Shown: piece by piece, positions 41,852 through 51,281 of the stretch | Position numbering within the stretch: the first letter of the stretch is position 1 | How the letters are laid out: each line of letters opens with the position of its first letter | Source: Mycobacterium talmoniae | GTDB lineage: Bacteria; Actinomycetota; Actinomycetes; Mycobacteriales; Mycobacteriaceae | Assembly: GCA_002967005.1 (NCBI GenBank) | Contig: PPEA01000254.1 | Coordinates: 62,001-126,000 of the forward strand | Direction: 5' to 3' | DNA: 64,000 bases | The notes under the pieces: generated by a model | Told to the model about the DNA's origin: nothing | Databases searched by the model: none | The model's input: only the letters and a program-made list of their open reading frames with translations | Translations under genes and position numbers: made by a program

Positions 41852-43414
41852 CTACTTCCTGCCCCGAAGACCGAGCCGCCGACGCCAGTCGTGCGCACCG
41901 ACCAGACGCATCAGACGCGCCTGCAGTCGGCTCGTCCGCGGGACGTATGGGTACCAGAACGGCTCGGACTTGAGCCGGAATCGCTCCGACACAATCGCCT
42001 GCTGCCGGCAGAACTTCAGGATTCCTGCGGCTCCCCCATTACGGCCGCCAACACCCGAGGATTTCCACCCTCCCATTGGCAAGACCAGCAGCATTGTGGC
42101 GGTGAGCGCGCTGTTGATGTTGACCGCTCCCGTTTCGAGTCGCCGAGCGACACGATCGGCCCGCTCGGCACTCCCGCTCCACACGCTGGCGGCCAACCCG
42201 TACGGCGAGTCGTTGGCGAGCCGGATGGCTTCCTCTTCGTCGCGGACCTTCATCACGGGCAGTGTCGGACCGAAGGTCTCCTCGCGCATGCACAACATCG
42301 AGTGGTCGACGTCGGTGAGCACCGTGGGTTCGAAGAACAGGCCCTCAGACGTACGCTTGCCGCCGGTCACCGGACTAGCGCCGCGCTCGACGGCGTCGGT
42401 GACGTGTCGCTCGACGATCTGCAGCTGGCGCTCGGTCGCCATCGCACCGATCTCGGTGGCATAGCTGCCGTCGGGATCCATGCCCTGCCGCAGCCCCTTG
42501 ACCTTGCCTGTCAGCTTCCGGACAAACTCGTCATAAACCTTGTCCTGCACGTAGATTCGCTCGACCGACACACAGATCTGCCCCGAGTTCCACAACCCGC
42601 CCCAGACCGCACCGCTGGTCGCCCGATCGAGGTCGGCGTCGTCGAGCACGATCATCGCGTCTTTACCGCCCAACTCAACACTGTGCGGGATCAGCCGCTC
42701 ACCGGCCCGCGCGGCGATCTTGCGCCCGGTGGCGGTCGACCCGGTGAACTGGATCATGTCGACCTCATCGACCACCGCGGCACCGGTGGCGCCTCCGCCC
42801 GTCACGCAGGCCATTACCGGTGGCGCCTTTACCTCGTCGATCCAGCCGCGGGTGGCCTCGGTCCAGGTCAGTGGAGTGACCTCGGAGGGTTTGAACAGCA
42901 CCGCGGCACCCGCCATCAGCGCGGGGATCCCGTCAATGATCGGGGTGGCCAGCGGCCCGTTCCACGGCGTGATGATGCCGACCAGCTGGTGTGGTCGCGT
43001 GAATATCCGGAGGTTCTTGGTGAGAGCAGTCGGCCCCCACCGCTTGACTCGGCGATCGGCGAGGAACCCGGCCGCATGCTGGGTGTAGTAGTTGATCGTG
43101 TCCACGACGACCGCGGTCTCGACGGCGGCATCTCCCCACGACTTCCCGGTTTCCTCCTGCATGATCCCGATCAACCGGTCCTCGTTGTCGAACACCCAGT
43201 CCAGGAACCGCCGGATGTGCTTCGCCCGTCCGGCCGGGCCGAGATCCTCCCATTCCAGCTGCGCCGATCTCAGGCCGGCGGCCACCTCGTGCACCTGCGC
43301 CGGCGTCATGTCGGGCACCGTCCCGACCGCGCGCCCATCCGCGGGGCAGCGCACAGTGATGAGGCTCGAGCCGCCAACCGGGTAACGCGTGGCTTCCTGT
43401 GTCTGCGTCGTCAT
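41852..43414 (-). CDS. aldehyde dehydrogenase (succinate-semialdehyde-dehydrogenase-like)
   Basis: 520 residues. GIITPWNGPLATPIIDGIPA near residue 150 (substrate/NAD region), general-base Glu in SVELGGKDAMIVL near 247, nucleophile Cys in WNSGQICVSVERIYV near 282. The C-terminal extension of about 35 residues (YPYVPRTSRLQARLMRLVG and a basic tail) is longer than in most members. ATG 43414; operator 12 lies 29 bp upstream. It probably oxidises the aldehyde formed from a P450-made alcohol. Confidence 0.93.
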   Translation of the reverse strand: MTTQTQEATRYPVGGSSLITVRCPADGRAVGTVPDMTPAQVHEVAAGLRSAQLEWEDLGPAGRAKHIRRFLDWVFDNEDRLIGIMQEETGKSWGDAAVETAVVVDTINYYTQHAAGFLADRRVKRWGPTALTKNLRIFTRPHQLVGIITPWNGPLATPIIDGIPALMAGAAVLFKPSEVTPLTWTEATRGWIDEVKAPPVMACVTGGGATGAAVVDEVDMIQFTGSTATGRKIAARAGERLIPHSVELGGKDAMIVLDDADLDRATSGAVWGGLWNSGQICVSVERIYVQDKVYDEFVRKLTGKVKGLRQGMDPDGSYATEIGAMATERQLQIVERHVTDAVERGASPVTGGKRTSEGLFFEPTVLTDVDHSMLCMREETFGPTLPVMKVRDEEEAIRLANDSPYGLAASVWSGSAERADRVARRLETGAVNINSALTATMLLVLPMGGWKSSGVGGRNGGAAGILKFCRQQAIVSERFRLKSEPFWYPYVPRTSRLQARLMRLVGAHDWRRRLGLRGRK

Positions 43415-43443
43415 TGAGTCCTCTCCTTAGGCTGCACCGAGTA

Positions 43444-43460
43444 GCCTAACAACGTTTGGC
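43444..43460. promoter_or_regulatory. 17-bp operator-like site 12
   Basis: GCCTAAC-AAC-GTTTGGC, 29 bp before the aldehyde dehydrogenase start. Confidence 0.7.
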
Positions 43461-43503
43461 AAACATATGACCACCATCGGGCAAATAGGATTACCGGCAG
43501 ACC

Positions 43504-45823
43504 TCAAACAACCAGATCGAGTGCGGCACGCACGATGCTGTCGCCGTCCAGGCCGTGGTGTGCGTAAACCTCGGCCGGCGAACCGGACTGGCCGAAGTGG
43601 GTGACACCCAACGCGGTGGTCGGAACACGGCTGATGGTGGCGAGGAACGCCAGAGTGTGCGGATGCCCGTCCAGCACTGTGACCAGCGGTGTCACTCGGT
43701 CGCACGGAAACACCTGGTCGAGGATCCACGACTCTGCGTTCTCGTGCCCCTGCCGGGCGCGCACGGCCCGGTACAGCAGGTCGGGACTCGTTATGCAGAC
43801 GACGTCGGTCGGAACGCCGATACGGTACAGCCGGTCGGCGGCCAACAGCGCTTCGGGTACCACCGCCCCCATCGCGGCGACGGTGACCCTCGGGTGGTCG
43901 GCGCGCCGCAGCGCATAGGCACCCGCGACTACCTGCCTGCGGCGTCGCTCCCGTGCCGCCGGATCGGCGGGTACCTCGGCTAGCGTCTGGTCGACCGCCC
44001 GGGTGGACAACCTGAGGTAGGCCGACGTGCCGTCCGGCTTACCGAGCCGCGCCAAGCTCGCCAGCAGTGTCCATTCGGTGTCGATCACGAATGCGGGCTC
44101 GTACGTGACACAACCGGGTTGTTCCAGCCCTATCGAAGGTGTCTTGATGGATTGGTGCGCCCCGCCTTCCGGTGCGAGCGACACCCCGGAGGGGGTACCG
44201 ATCAGAATCGAGTGTCCGCCGGCGTAGATACCGTAGGACCATGGTTCAAGGGCCCGCTCGACAAACGGGTCGTACACGACGCCAATCGGCAGCAGCGGCT
44301 CTCCCCACCGGCTCCAGGTCGCGCCAAGCTCGCCAAGCAGGCTCACCAGGTTGACCTCGGCGATGCCGAGCTCGATGTGCTGACCGTTCGGATCCTCGCG
44401 CCAGTGCAGGATGGTCTCCGCGTCGTCGGCGAACCAATCCCGGCGTTCGCGGGCCGACCAGACACCGACCTTGTTCAGCCAGCCCCCGAGATTGGTTGTC
44501 GAACTGACATCTGGACTCACCGTCACGACGCGACGCGCTGCCTGCGGAGCTTCCCGAGTCAGGTCGAGCAGCACCCTGCCTAGCGCAGCTGCGTGGTCGC
44601 CATGCCGGCCGGGGTCCGGCCTATGTCGCTGGGCAGGGACGGGGCCGACCGCACGGGGATCGGCGACCGCGCCAGCCGTTTCGCGGTGTTGCGGCACAGC
44701 TCCGCCTCGACGCTGCCGTCAGGGAACTGCCGCCACGGGTCATCGGGGTCGGCGCCGAGCCGAACCGCAAGTTCTCGAACCTGATCGTCGGTCAGCAGCG
44801 ACGAGTGGTTCTGTGGGTGACCGTGGGTGGCGAGCCCGTATCCCTTGACCGTGTAGGCGAAGACGACCGTAGGCCGGCTGTCGTCGATCGTCGAGAGCGC
44901 CCTGTCGAGAGCGCTCAGGTCGTGACCGCCAAGATTTGCGATCGCCTGGACCAACGTGGCGTCGTCCACCTCTGCCGTCACGCGCGCGATCGCGCCTGCG
45001 TCCGGTCCGGCGCCCGGCAGGCGGTGCCGCAGCTCCGAAGCGTTGCAGCGCAGCAGCCGCTGGTATTCCGGGTTGGCCATCTCGTCGATTCGCCGGCGCA
45101 CCGCGCAGCCACCGGGCCTGGCGAACAACTGCTCCATAGCCTGCCCGTACTTGACGACGATGACCTGCCAGCCGGCCGCGTCGAACATCCGCTGCAGCTT
45201 GTCCGCGGCGATATTGGGTACTACTCGGTCCAACGACTGTCGATTCAGGTCGACGATCCAGACGACCTCGCCGAGTTGTGACACCGCAGGATCCAGCACC
45301 GCCTCCCACACCGCGCCCTCGTCCAATTCTGCATCCCCGACAAGGGAGTACTGCCGGCCCGTGCCGCCGGTCCCGAATGCGTTGTCGACGTAGCGGCGCG
45401 CGATCGCCCCCCAGATCGGCGCCGTGGCACCGATTCCGACCGATCCTGTCGAGTAGTCGACCGGGTCGGGATCCTTGGCGCGACTCGGATAGCTCTGCAG
45501 GCCGCCGAATTCACGCACCGCGGCAGGTAGGAGGCATCGAGCAGGCCGAGCAGATAGTTTATCGCGTGCAGCACCGGGGAGGCGTGCGGCTTGACCGAGA
45601 CCCGGTCCTCGGCACGCAGATGACGAAACCATAGAGCGGTCATGATCGACACCATGGACGCCGACGACGCCTGGTGACCGCCGACCTTCAAACCCGACGG
45701 GTTCGCGCGGACCCTATTGGCGTGATGGACGATTGCGGTTGAGAGCCACAGCACACGGTTTTGGATCTCGCTCAGTACGTCGGACTGGGCGGTCGCTGGC
45801 GACCCGATCGTCGGGGTATTCAT
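43504..45823 (-). pseudogene. pyruvate-dehydrogenase-E1-like (thiamine-diphosphate) protein, two frameshifts
   Basis: About 773 residues if repaired, shorter than AceE (about 900). N-part from ATG 45823 (GGAG upstream): GLKVGGHQASSASMVSIMTA and VSVKPHASPVLHAINYLLG. Middle part: DYSTGSVGIGATAPIWGAIA, LVGDAELDEGAVWEAVLDP (thiamine-diphosphate GD motif) and VFAYTVKGYGLATHGHPQNH. C-part: VTVSPDVSSTTNLGG and HIELGIAEVNLVSLLGELGA. The frames break near 45522 and 44588; each needs one extra base. No E2 or E3 genes are nearby. The divergent asnC-type gene probably regulates it. A short relic of the same sequence lies at 5785. Confidence 0.83.
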
Positions 45824-45902
45824 CGTTAACTCCGGAAATTGACGTGTTGACGCGAAGCCAAGCACGGTGTTGAACTTCTGCACAACTCATCACCAATTAA
45901 CT

Positions 45903-45915
45903 ACGCATTCTGCGT
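45903..45915. promoter_or_regulatory. AsnC/Lrp operator candidate
   Basis: ACGCA-TTC-TGCGT, a perfect 5-bp inverted repeat in the gap between the divergent E1-like gene (45823) and the AsnC gene (45953). Confidence 0.45.
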
Positions 45916-45952
45916 CGTCTAGCAGGTCAGCTGACCGGAAAAGGAGGGCACT

Positions 45953-46459
45953 TTGCCCAGTGCCGGACCCATCGACTCGATCGACGCACGCATCCTGCTG
46001 CTGCTCTTTGAGCATCCGAGGGCGACAACGATCGCGATAGCTGACCGCGCCGGTATCTCCCGAAATACGGCGCAGAGTAGGATCGCCCGCCTCGAAGCGA
46101 GCGGCGCGCTGGACTCGTTCGAGCGACGCGTCACCCCGGAGGCCCTGGGCTATCCGCTCACCGCATTCGTCACGACCCAGGTGACCCAGCGCAGACTCCA
46201 CGAGGTCGCTGCAGCGCTAGCAGAGATCCCAGAAGTCCTTCAGGTTCACGGCATTTCGGGACCAGTCGACCTGCTGGTGCATGTGGTCGCCGCCGACGCG
46301 GAGGACCTCTACCGGGTGGCGGGTCAGATCCTCGCCATCCCAGGTGTCGAGCGCACCAACACGTCGTTGGTCATGCGCCGACTCGTCGACTACCGCATCG
46401 CGCCCCTGGTCCGCCATCGGGCGACCGGCGGTTCGGCTACTCGACGTCCCAGCGGCTAG
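45953..46459 (+). CDS. Lrp/AsnC-family transcriptional regulator
   Basis: 168 residues from TTG 45953, with AAGGAGG just upstream. HTH: DARILLLLFEHPRATTIAIA and DRAGISRNTAQSRIARLEAS; the RAM ligand domain follows (VLQVHGISGPVDLLVHVVAA). Such proteins sense amino or keto acids. Position, divergent from the E1-like dehydrogenase gene, suggests control of that gene in response to its substrate. Confidence 0.92.
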   Translation: MPSAGPIDSIDARILLLLFEHPRATTIAIADRAGISRNTAQSRIARLEASGALDSFERRVTPEALGYPLTAFVTTQVTQRRLHEVAAALAEIPEVLQVHGISGPVDLLVHVVAADAEDLYRVAGQILAIPGVERTNTSLVMRRLVDYRIAPLVRHRATGGSATRRPSG

Positions 46460-46491
46460 GTCATATCCCGCTAACTTCGCCTTGAGGGGTC

Positions 46492-47271
46492 TCAGCGACC
46501 GGGTTCCGACCCCGCGGTCAGCAACTCGCCCCCGTCGATGGGCACAGTGACTCCGGTGAGGTAGCCGGCCTGATCTGACACCAAGAACGCGACCAGGTCA
46601 GCCACCTCCCCATCGGTTCCGATCCGGCGCATCGGGTTGAGCGGCATCCCGTGCTTCTCGGTCCAGGCCACAATCGGCGCCACCAGCTCGGTGTCAACCT
46701 TTCCGGGCGCCACGCCGACCACGCGCACGCCCTCCCGTGCCCATTCCAGGGCGAGCACCCTGGTGAGCATGACCATTGCCGCCTTGCTGACGTTGTAAGC
46801 CACCAGCCCGCGGGAGGGGAAATACGCCGCCGTGCTGGCGTTGTTCACCACCACGCCCCCGCGCCCCATCAGCTCCTTGGCCCGGCACGCCAAAAACCAG
46901 GGTGCCGAGAGGTTCAACCCCAGCGTGGCGTCCCATGCCTCCCAGGCCAGGTTCTCAGCGCGGCTTGCCGGTGGCAGGACGCCGGCATTGTTGACCAGGA
47001 TCTCCAGCCCGCCGAATTCTTCGCCGACACGGTCGATCAATGCCCGCAGCGCGTCGCGCTGGGTCATGTCGGTGGGCACAGCCAGCGCCCGCACGCCTGT
47101 ATCGCCCAACTCCTCGGCGAGGGCCTCGATCGAGCCGACGGTGCGTGCCGCGAGCACGATGTCGGCCCCCTGCCCGGCGAGCTTGCGTGCGATCGCCGCC
47201 CCGATGCCTCGGCTTGCGCCGGTCACGAGTGCGCGCCGGCCCCGCAGCGGCCGCGCGATGTCGTCACCCAT
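46492..47271 (-). CDS. SDR-family oxidoreductase
   Basis: 259 residues. TGASRGIGAAIARKLAGQ near residue 18, NNAGVLPPASRAENL near 93, catalytic VVVNNASTAAYFPSRGLVAY followed by NVSKAA, and ending FLVSDQAGYLTGVTVPIDGG. A typical FabG-like 3-hydroxyacyl or alcohol dehydrogenase. It starts 48 bp from operator 13 and is divergent from the FadE fusion gene, so the two probably share control. Confidence 0.92.
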   Translation of the reverse strand: MGDDIARPLRGRRALVTGASRGIGAAIARKLAGQGADIVLAARTVGSIEALAEELGDTGVRALAVPTDMTQRDALRALIDRVGEEFGGLEILVNNAGVLPPASRAENLAWEAWDATLGLNLSAPWFLACRAKELMGRGGVVVNNASTAAYFPSRGLVAYNVSKAAMVMLTRVLALEWAREGVRVVGVAPGKVDTELVAPIVAWTEKHGMPLNPMRRIGTDGEVADLVAFLVSDQAGYLTGVTVPIDGGELLTAGSEPGR

Positions 47272-47319
47272 GGCATGCTCCTCGTCTCCCGGATCCGCGA
47301 CCGCGGACAGCCTTCTCTA

Positions 47320-47336
47320 ACCAAACGCTATATGGT
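47320..47336. promoter_or_regulatory. 17-bp operator-like site 13
   Basis: ACCAAAC-GCT-ATATGGT, between the divergent SDR (47271) and FadE genes. TAACCA and TGGTTA (47318-47338) are perfectly inverted. It covers the ATG at 47332, which argues for a later FadE start. Confidence 0.7.
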
Positions 47337-47382
47337 TATGGTGAACCATACCTATGAGCCCCCGGAACGGCGAGGTGCCAAG

Positions 47383-49731
47383 TTGAGTTTCAGTCCCGGA
47401 CAGGAAGCCGAAAGCCTGCGTGCGGTGGTCCGCGGGTTCCTCGAGAAACAATCGACCGAGCGAGATGTCCGCAGGCTCATGGAGACCGACTCCGGCTTCG
47501 ACACGGACACGTGGACCCGCGCCGCGCAGGAGCTCGGTCTGCACGGACTCGCTCTCCCCGAAGAGTTCGATGGTAGCGGGGCGGGCCCGGTCGAGCTGGG
47601 TGTGGTGTTCGAGGAGATGGGCGCCGCTCTGTTCTGTGGTCCATTCCTATCGACCGTCGGTCTCGCGGCCACCGCGCTGCTAGAGACAGGCGATCTCGAG
47701 GCGGCCGCCGCATACCTGCCCGGCATCGCAGCGGGCAGCACGACCGCGACACTGGCCTGGGCCGGTCCGACGCCGGCGGAATCCACCCTCACAGCCGAGC
47801 ACTGCGCCGGCACATGGCGGGTGAATGGCCGGGCTCCGCTCGTCCTCGACGGATCAACGGCGGACCTCGTCCTGGTCGCCGCGACCACGTCGGCCGGTTC
47901 GAGCCTGTTCGCCGTACCGGGACCCGCCCCGGGCCTCGCCCGAAACCCGCTCACAACCATGGACTCCACCCGCAAACTCGCGGAGCTGGGGTTCGACGCC
48001 ATACCGGCCAGCCTGATCGGAACTGACGGCGCAGCCGCGGGCGCGCTTACCCGAACGCTGGATCTGGCGGTGCTCTACCTCGCCGCCGAGCAGCTCGGCG
48101 GTGCCGAGCGTACGTTGGCGATGGCGGTGGAATACGCAAAGACGCGCGTCCAGTTCGGGCGCGCCATCGGCTCCTTCCAGGCGATCAAGCATCGCTGCGC
48201 GGACATGCTCATCGACGTCGAGTCGGCCAGATCGGTCGTCCACCACGGCCTCTGGACAGCGATGCACGAACCGGCCAACCTGGCCGTGGCCGCGAGCCTG
48301 GCCCGTGCGGTCGCCGCCGACGCATACCAGCGCGTCGCTGCCCAGACTATCCAGATCCACGGTGGCATCGGGTTCACCTGGGAGCACCCCGCCCATCTGT
48401 ACGTGAAGCGGGCCAAGTCGAGCCAGCTGCTGTTCGGCTCGCCGACCCGGTATCGCGCCCGGCTTGCCGAGCTGCTCGACCTCGCCAGCGGCACTCCAAA
48501 CGCCGCCGTCTCAGACGACACCGTGGACAGCACACCCGACGCCGCAGCGCTCGACGAAGACCTCACCCGGTTCCTGATAAACCATCCGCCGCCCGATCCC
48601 GCCGACACCGCAGCGGACCGAGCGTTCCGGGAGGCGCGCTTCGACGCCGGCCTCGCGGTGGTGAGCTGCGCGCACGGCCACGGCGGACGCGGACTAGACC
48701 CGTCGCTGCAGCCCTTGGTCGAGCAACGGATGGCTCATGCGGGTGCGGCCGACCACACGGCACGCAACGTGATCGGACTCGGCATGGCGCTGCCCACCAT
48801 CCACGCGCACGGCACCGATGAGCAGAAGACTCGCTATCTGCGGCCCTGCTTCACCGGTGCGGAGATCTGGTGCCAGTTATTCTCCGAGCCCGGCGCGGGG
48901 TCTGACCTTGCCGCGCTCGCAACGCGGGCCGTACGCGACGGTGACGCCTATGTCGTTGACGGGCAGAAGATCTGGACCTCATTGGGCCACGTCGCGCACT
49001 GGGGCATTCTCCTCGCCCGCACCGACCCCGACGTGCCCAAGCACCGCGGCCTAACGTACTTCCTGCTCGACATGCACACCCCCGGCGTCGAGGTCCGGCC
49101 GCTACGCCAACTTACCGGGGAGGCCGAATTCAACGAGGTTTACCTCACCGGGGTTCGCATCCCGGCGAGGAACGTGCTCGGCGACGTCGGGCAGGGCTGG
49201 CAGGTCGCGATGACGACCCTGGCCAATGAGCGAGTGTCGCTGGGCGGCCGGCCGGCCGAACGTGGATCCGGGCCGATCGGCCAGCTCGCCGAGATGTACC
49301 GCACGGCGCACGCCGCCGGACTCATCGACGCGGCCACCACCGAGCAGGTGATGTTGCTGTGGACCCGCGCCGAGGCGGCCCGGCTGACCAACGCCCGCGC
49401 CGCTGCCCAGTTCGGGCGCCAGCCGGGGCCGGAGGGCTCGATCGCAAAGTTGCAGATGTCCGAGCTGAACAAGGCGATCTACGAGCTGTGCGTGGACCTA
49501 TCCGGTGACGACGGTCTGCTCATCGATGACTATGCGGTGACCGCTCCGGATTTCACGGCTGTCCACGGGGGCGCAGACATCCGCAAGGCGTGGCTGCGAT
49601 CGTTGGCCAACTCCATCGAGGGCGGTACCTCCGAGATTCTGCGCAACGTACTGGGCGAACGCGTCCTCGGCCTGCCCGGCGAACCACGAACCGATCGTGA
49701 TATCGCCTGGAAGGACACCCGCCGCTCATGA
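47383..49731 (+). CDS. two-domain acyl-CoA dehydrogenase fusion (FadE-FadE)
   Basis: About 782 residues, twice the normal length. Domain 1 (about 1-390): SFSPGQEAESLRAVVRGFLE, AMAVEYAKTRVQFGRAIGSF, QIHGGIGFTWEHPAHLYVKR. Domain 2 (about 400-782): FSEPGAGSDLAALATRAVRD (FAD loop), GWQVAMTTLANERVSLGG, SNSIEGGTSEILRN-like end (ANSIEGGTSEILRNVLGERV). The two halves match the two different subunits of the alpha2beta2 FadE enzymes of mycobacterial sterol side-chain degradation, here in one chain. TTG 47383 has GAGGTG upstream and aligns with usual FadE starts; ATG 47338 or 47332 is possible but lies on or beside the operator. The next SDR overlaps it by ATGA. Confidence 0.92.
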   Translation: MSFSPGQEAESLRAVVRGFLEKQSTERDVRRLMETDSGFDTDTWTRAAQELGLHGLALPEEFDGSGAGPVELGVVFEEMGAALFCGPFLSTVGLAATALLETGDLEAAAAYLPGIAAGSTTATLAWAGPTPAESTLTAEHCAGTWRVNGRAPLVLDGSTADLVLVAATTSAGSSLFAVPGPAPGLARNPLTTMDSTRKLAELGFDAIPASLIGTDGAAAGALTRTLDLAVLYLAAEQLGGAERTLAMAVEYAKTRVQFGRAIGSFQAIKHRCADMLIDVESARSVVHHGLWTAMHEPANLAVAASLARAVAADAYQRVAAQTIQIHGGIGFTWEHPAHLYVKRAKSSQLLFGSPTRYRARLAELLDLASGTPNAAVSDDTVDSTPDAAALDEDLTRFLINHPPPDPADTAADRAFREARFDAGLAVVSCAHGHGGRGLDPSLQPLVEQRMAHAGAADHTARNVIGLGMALPTIHAHGTDEQKTRYLRPCFTGAEIWCQLFSEPGAGSDLAALATRAVRDGDAYVVDGQKIWTSLGHVAHWGILLARTDPDVPKHRGLTYFLLDMHTPGVEVRPLRQLTGEAEFNEVYLTGVRIPARNVLGDVGQGWQVAMTTLANERVSLGGRPAERGSGPIGQLAEMYRTAHAAGLIDAATTEQVMLLWTRAEAARLTNARAAAQFGRQPGPEGSIAKLQMSELNKAIYELCVDLSGDDGLLIDDYAVTAPDFTAVHGGADIRKAWLRSLANSIEGGTSEILRNVLGERVLGLPGEPRTDRDIAWKDTRRS

Positions 49732-50468
49732 GCATTTCCTTCGATTTCTCCGGCCGCACCGTGATTGTGACGGGCGCGGCGCAGGGCATCGGCCACGGCA
49801 TCGCCCGGCTGTTCGCCGCAGCCGGGGCTCGGGTCGCGGCCTTCGACCTCGACCCGAACGCGCTGCGGTCGGCTTGGGGCGAGCGCAGCGATACCGTCGC
49901 GCCGCTGGCGGTGGACGTCGCCGATCCCGACACGGTGACGGATGCGGTCGACGACGTGGCGGCGTGGGCCGGCGGTGTCGACATCGCCGTGAACAACGCC
50001 GGTATCGCCCGCGATTCGGTGGTCTGGAAACTGTCCGAGACGCATTGGCAGCGGGTACTCGACGTGCATCTGGGCGGTACTTTCCACATCACCCGGGCAG
50101 CGATTCCGTACATGCGCGGGGGTGGCTTCGGCCGAATCATCAACGTCACCTCCTACACCGGTATGCACGGCAACGTGGGACAGGCCAACTACGCCGCAGC
50201 TAAGGCCGGGATCATCGGGTTCACCAAGACCGTCGCAAAGGAGGTCGCGCGTTTCGGTATCACGGTCAACGCGATCTCTCCCAACGCCGCCACGGCGATG
50301 GTTGCCCAGGTTCCCCCCGACAAGCTCGTCGAGCTAACTGCGGCAATTCCGCTCGGGCGCTTCGCCGAAGCCGAGGAAATGGCGCCCGCAGTCGCATTCC
50401 TTGCTTCCGAGGAAGCGGGGTACATCACGGGCACCGTGCTCAGCGTCGACGGCGGGATGTCGATGTGA
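49728..50468 (+). CDS. SDR-family oxidoreductase (FabG-like)
   Basis: 246 residues. TGAAQGIGHGIARLFAAAG near residue 15, NNAGIARDSVVWKLSE near 90, VTSYTGMHGNVGQANYAAAK with catalytic Ser, Tyr and Lys near 140-160, and the ending FLASEEAGYITGTVLSVDGG. Most similar in style to 3-oxoacyl reductases; after a FadE enzyme and before an enoyl-CoA hydratase it would suit the 3-hydroxyacyl-CoA dehydrogenase step of a beta-oxidation turn. Start overlaps the FadE stop. Confidence 0.93.
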   Translation: MSISFDFSGRTVIVTGAAQGIGHGIARLFAAAGARVAAFDLDPNALRSAWGERSDTVAPLAVDVADPDTVTDAVDDVAAWAGGVDIAVNNAGIARDSVVWKLSETHWQRVLDVHLGGTFHITRAAIPYMRGGGFGRIINVTSYTGMHGNVGQANYAAAKAGIIGFTKTVAKEVARFGITVNAISPNAATAMVAQVPPDKLVELTAAIPLGRFAEAEEMAPAVAFLASEEAGYITGTVLSVDGGMSM

Positions 50469-50547
50469 GGAGAGTCCTCGGCCTCAGCACAGTGGTCAGC
50501 AGCGTGATGATCGGGCCGGACCGTGCAGCGATGACGGCGGCGAGCTA

Positions 50548-51276
50548 GTGGCCGAGGTGGAGGTGAGCACCTCCAGCGATGTCGTCACGATCCGGCTGAA
50601 CCGGCCGGACAAGCGCAACGCGATTACCGCGGCGATGTACACCGCACTCGCCGACGCGCTGATCGCCGCGGAGGCATCAGCTGCGGCCGTCGTCGTCCTG
50701 ACCGGTGCGGGCGGTGCGTTCACCGCAGGCAACGACTTGCAAGACATGCGGGACAACCCGCCTGTGGGTGACAACCCACCGCCGGTGCGGTTTCTGGCCG
50801 CGCTCACCGGGCTCCGTGCCGTGCTGGTGGCCGCGGTCGATGGACCCGCCATCGGCGTGGGCACCACGGTCCTGCTGCACTGCGACTTCGTCTACGCCAC
50901 CGCCCGCAGCACCTTCCGACTCCCATTCGTCGACCTCGGATTGGTGCCCGAGGCCGCGTCCACCCTCCTGCTGCCCCGGCTCGTCGGGCACCAGCGCGCG
51001 GCCGAGCTGATGCTGTTCGGTGAGCGCTTCGACGCCGCCACCGCCGCGAACGTGGGGATCGTCACCGCGGTAGTGGCGGACGGAACCGCCTTGGATCAGC
51101 TGCTCGCCGAGCGCACGGCGGCCCTAGTCGCTAAGCCTCGGGCGGCCCTGCGCGCGACGAAGGCCCTGCTCGTCGACTCGACTGCGCGCACCGTGCCGGC
51201 GCGGCTCGTGCTCGACCGCCGGGTGCTGCAGAGCCTGCTGCCGCCCGCCCCGGACCGTGCACACGAGGCGCAGTGA
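50548..51276 (+). CDS. enoyl-CoA hydratase/isomerase family protein
   Basis: 242 residues from GTG 50548. Crotonase motifs: VTIRLNRPDKRNAITAAMYT (residues 12-31), LTGAGGAFTAGNDLQDMRDN (oxyanion hole, about 50) and DGPAIGVGTTVLLHCDFVYA (about 95), then FVDLGLVPEAASTLLLPRLV with a Glu in the position of the usual catalytic glutamate. It would hydrate the double bond made by the FadE fusion two genes upstream. Convergent with the HMG-CoA-lyase-like gene; the stops are 5 bp apart. Confidence 0.92.
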   Translation: MAEVEVSTSSDVVTIRLNRPDKRNAITAAMYTALADALIAAEASAAAVVVLTGAGGAFTAGNDLQDMRDNPPVGDNPPPVRFLAALTGLRAVLVAAVDGPAIGVGTTVLLHCDFVYATARSTFRLPFVDLGLVPEAASTLLLPRLVGHQRAAELMLFGERFDAATAANVGIVTAVVADGTALDQLLAERTAALVAKPRAALRATKALLVDSTARTVPARLVLDRRVLQSLLPPAPDRAHEAQ

Positions 51277-51281
51277 AGATG

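Noticed and set aside
41891-43417. 508-codon plus-strand open frame
   Set aside because: Antisense shadow of the aldehyde dehydrogenase; composition not protein-like.
46651-47382. 244-codon upstream extension of the FadE fusion
   Set aside because: It would run opposite the SDR gene and through the operator; domain homology begins only near 47383.
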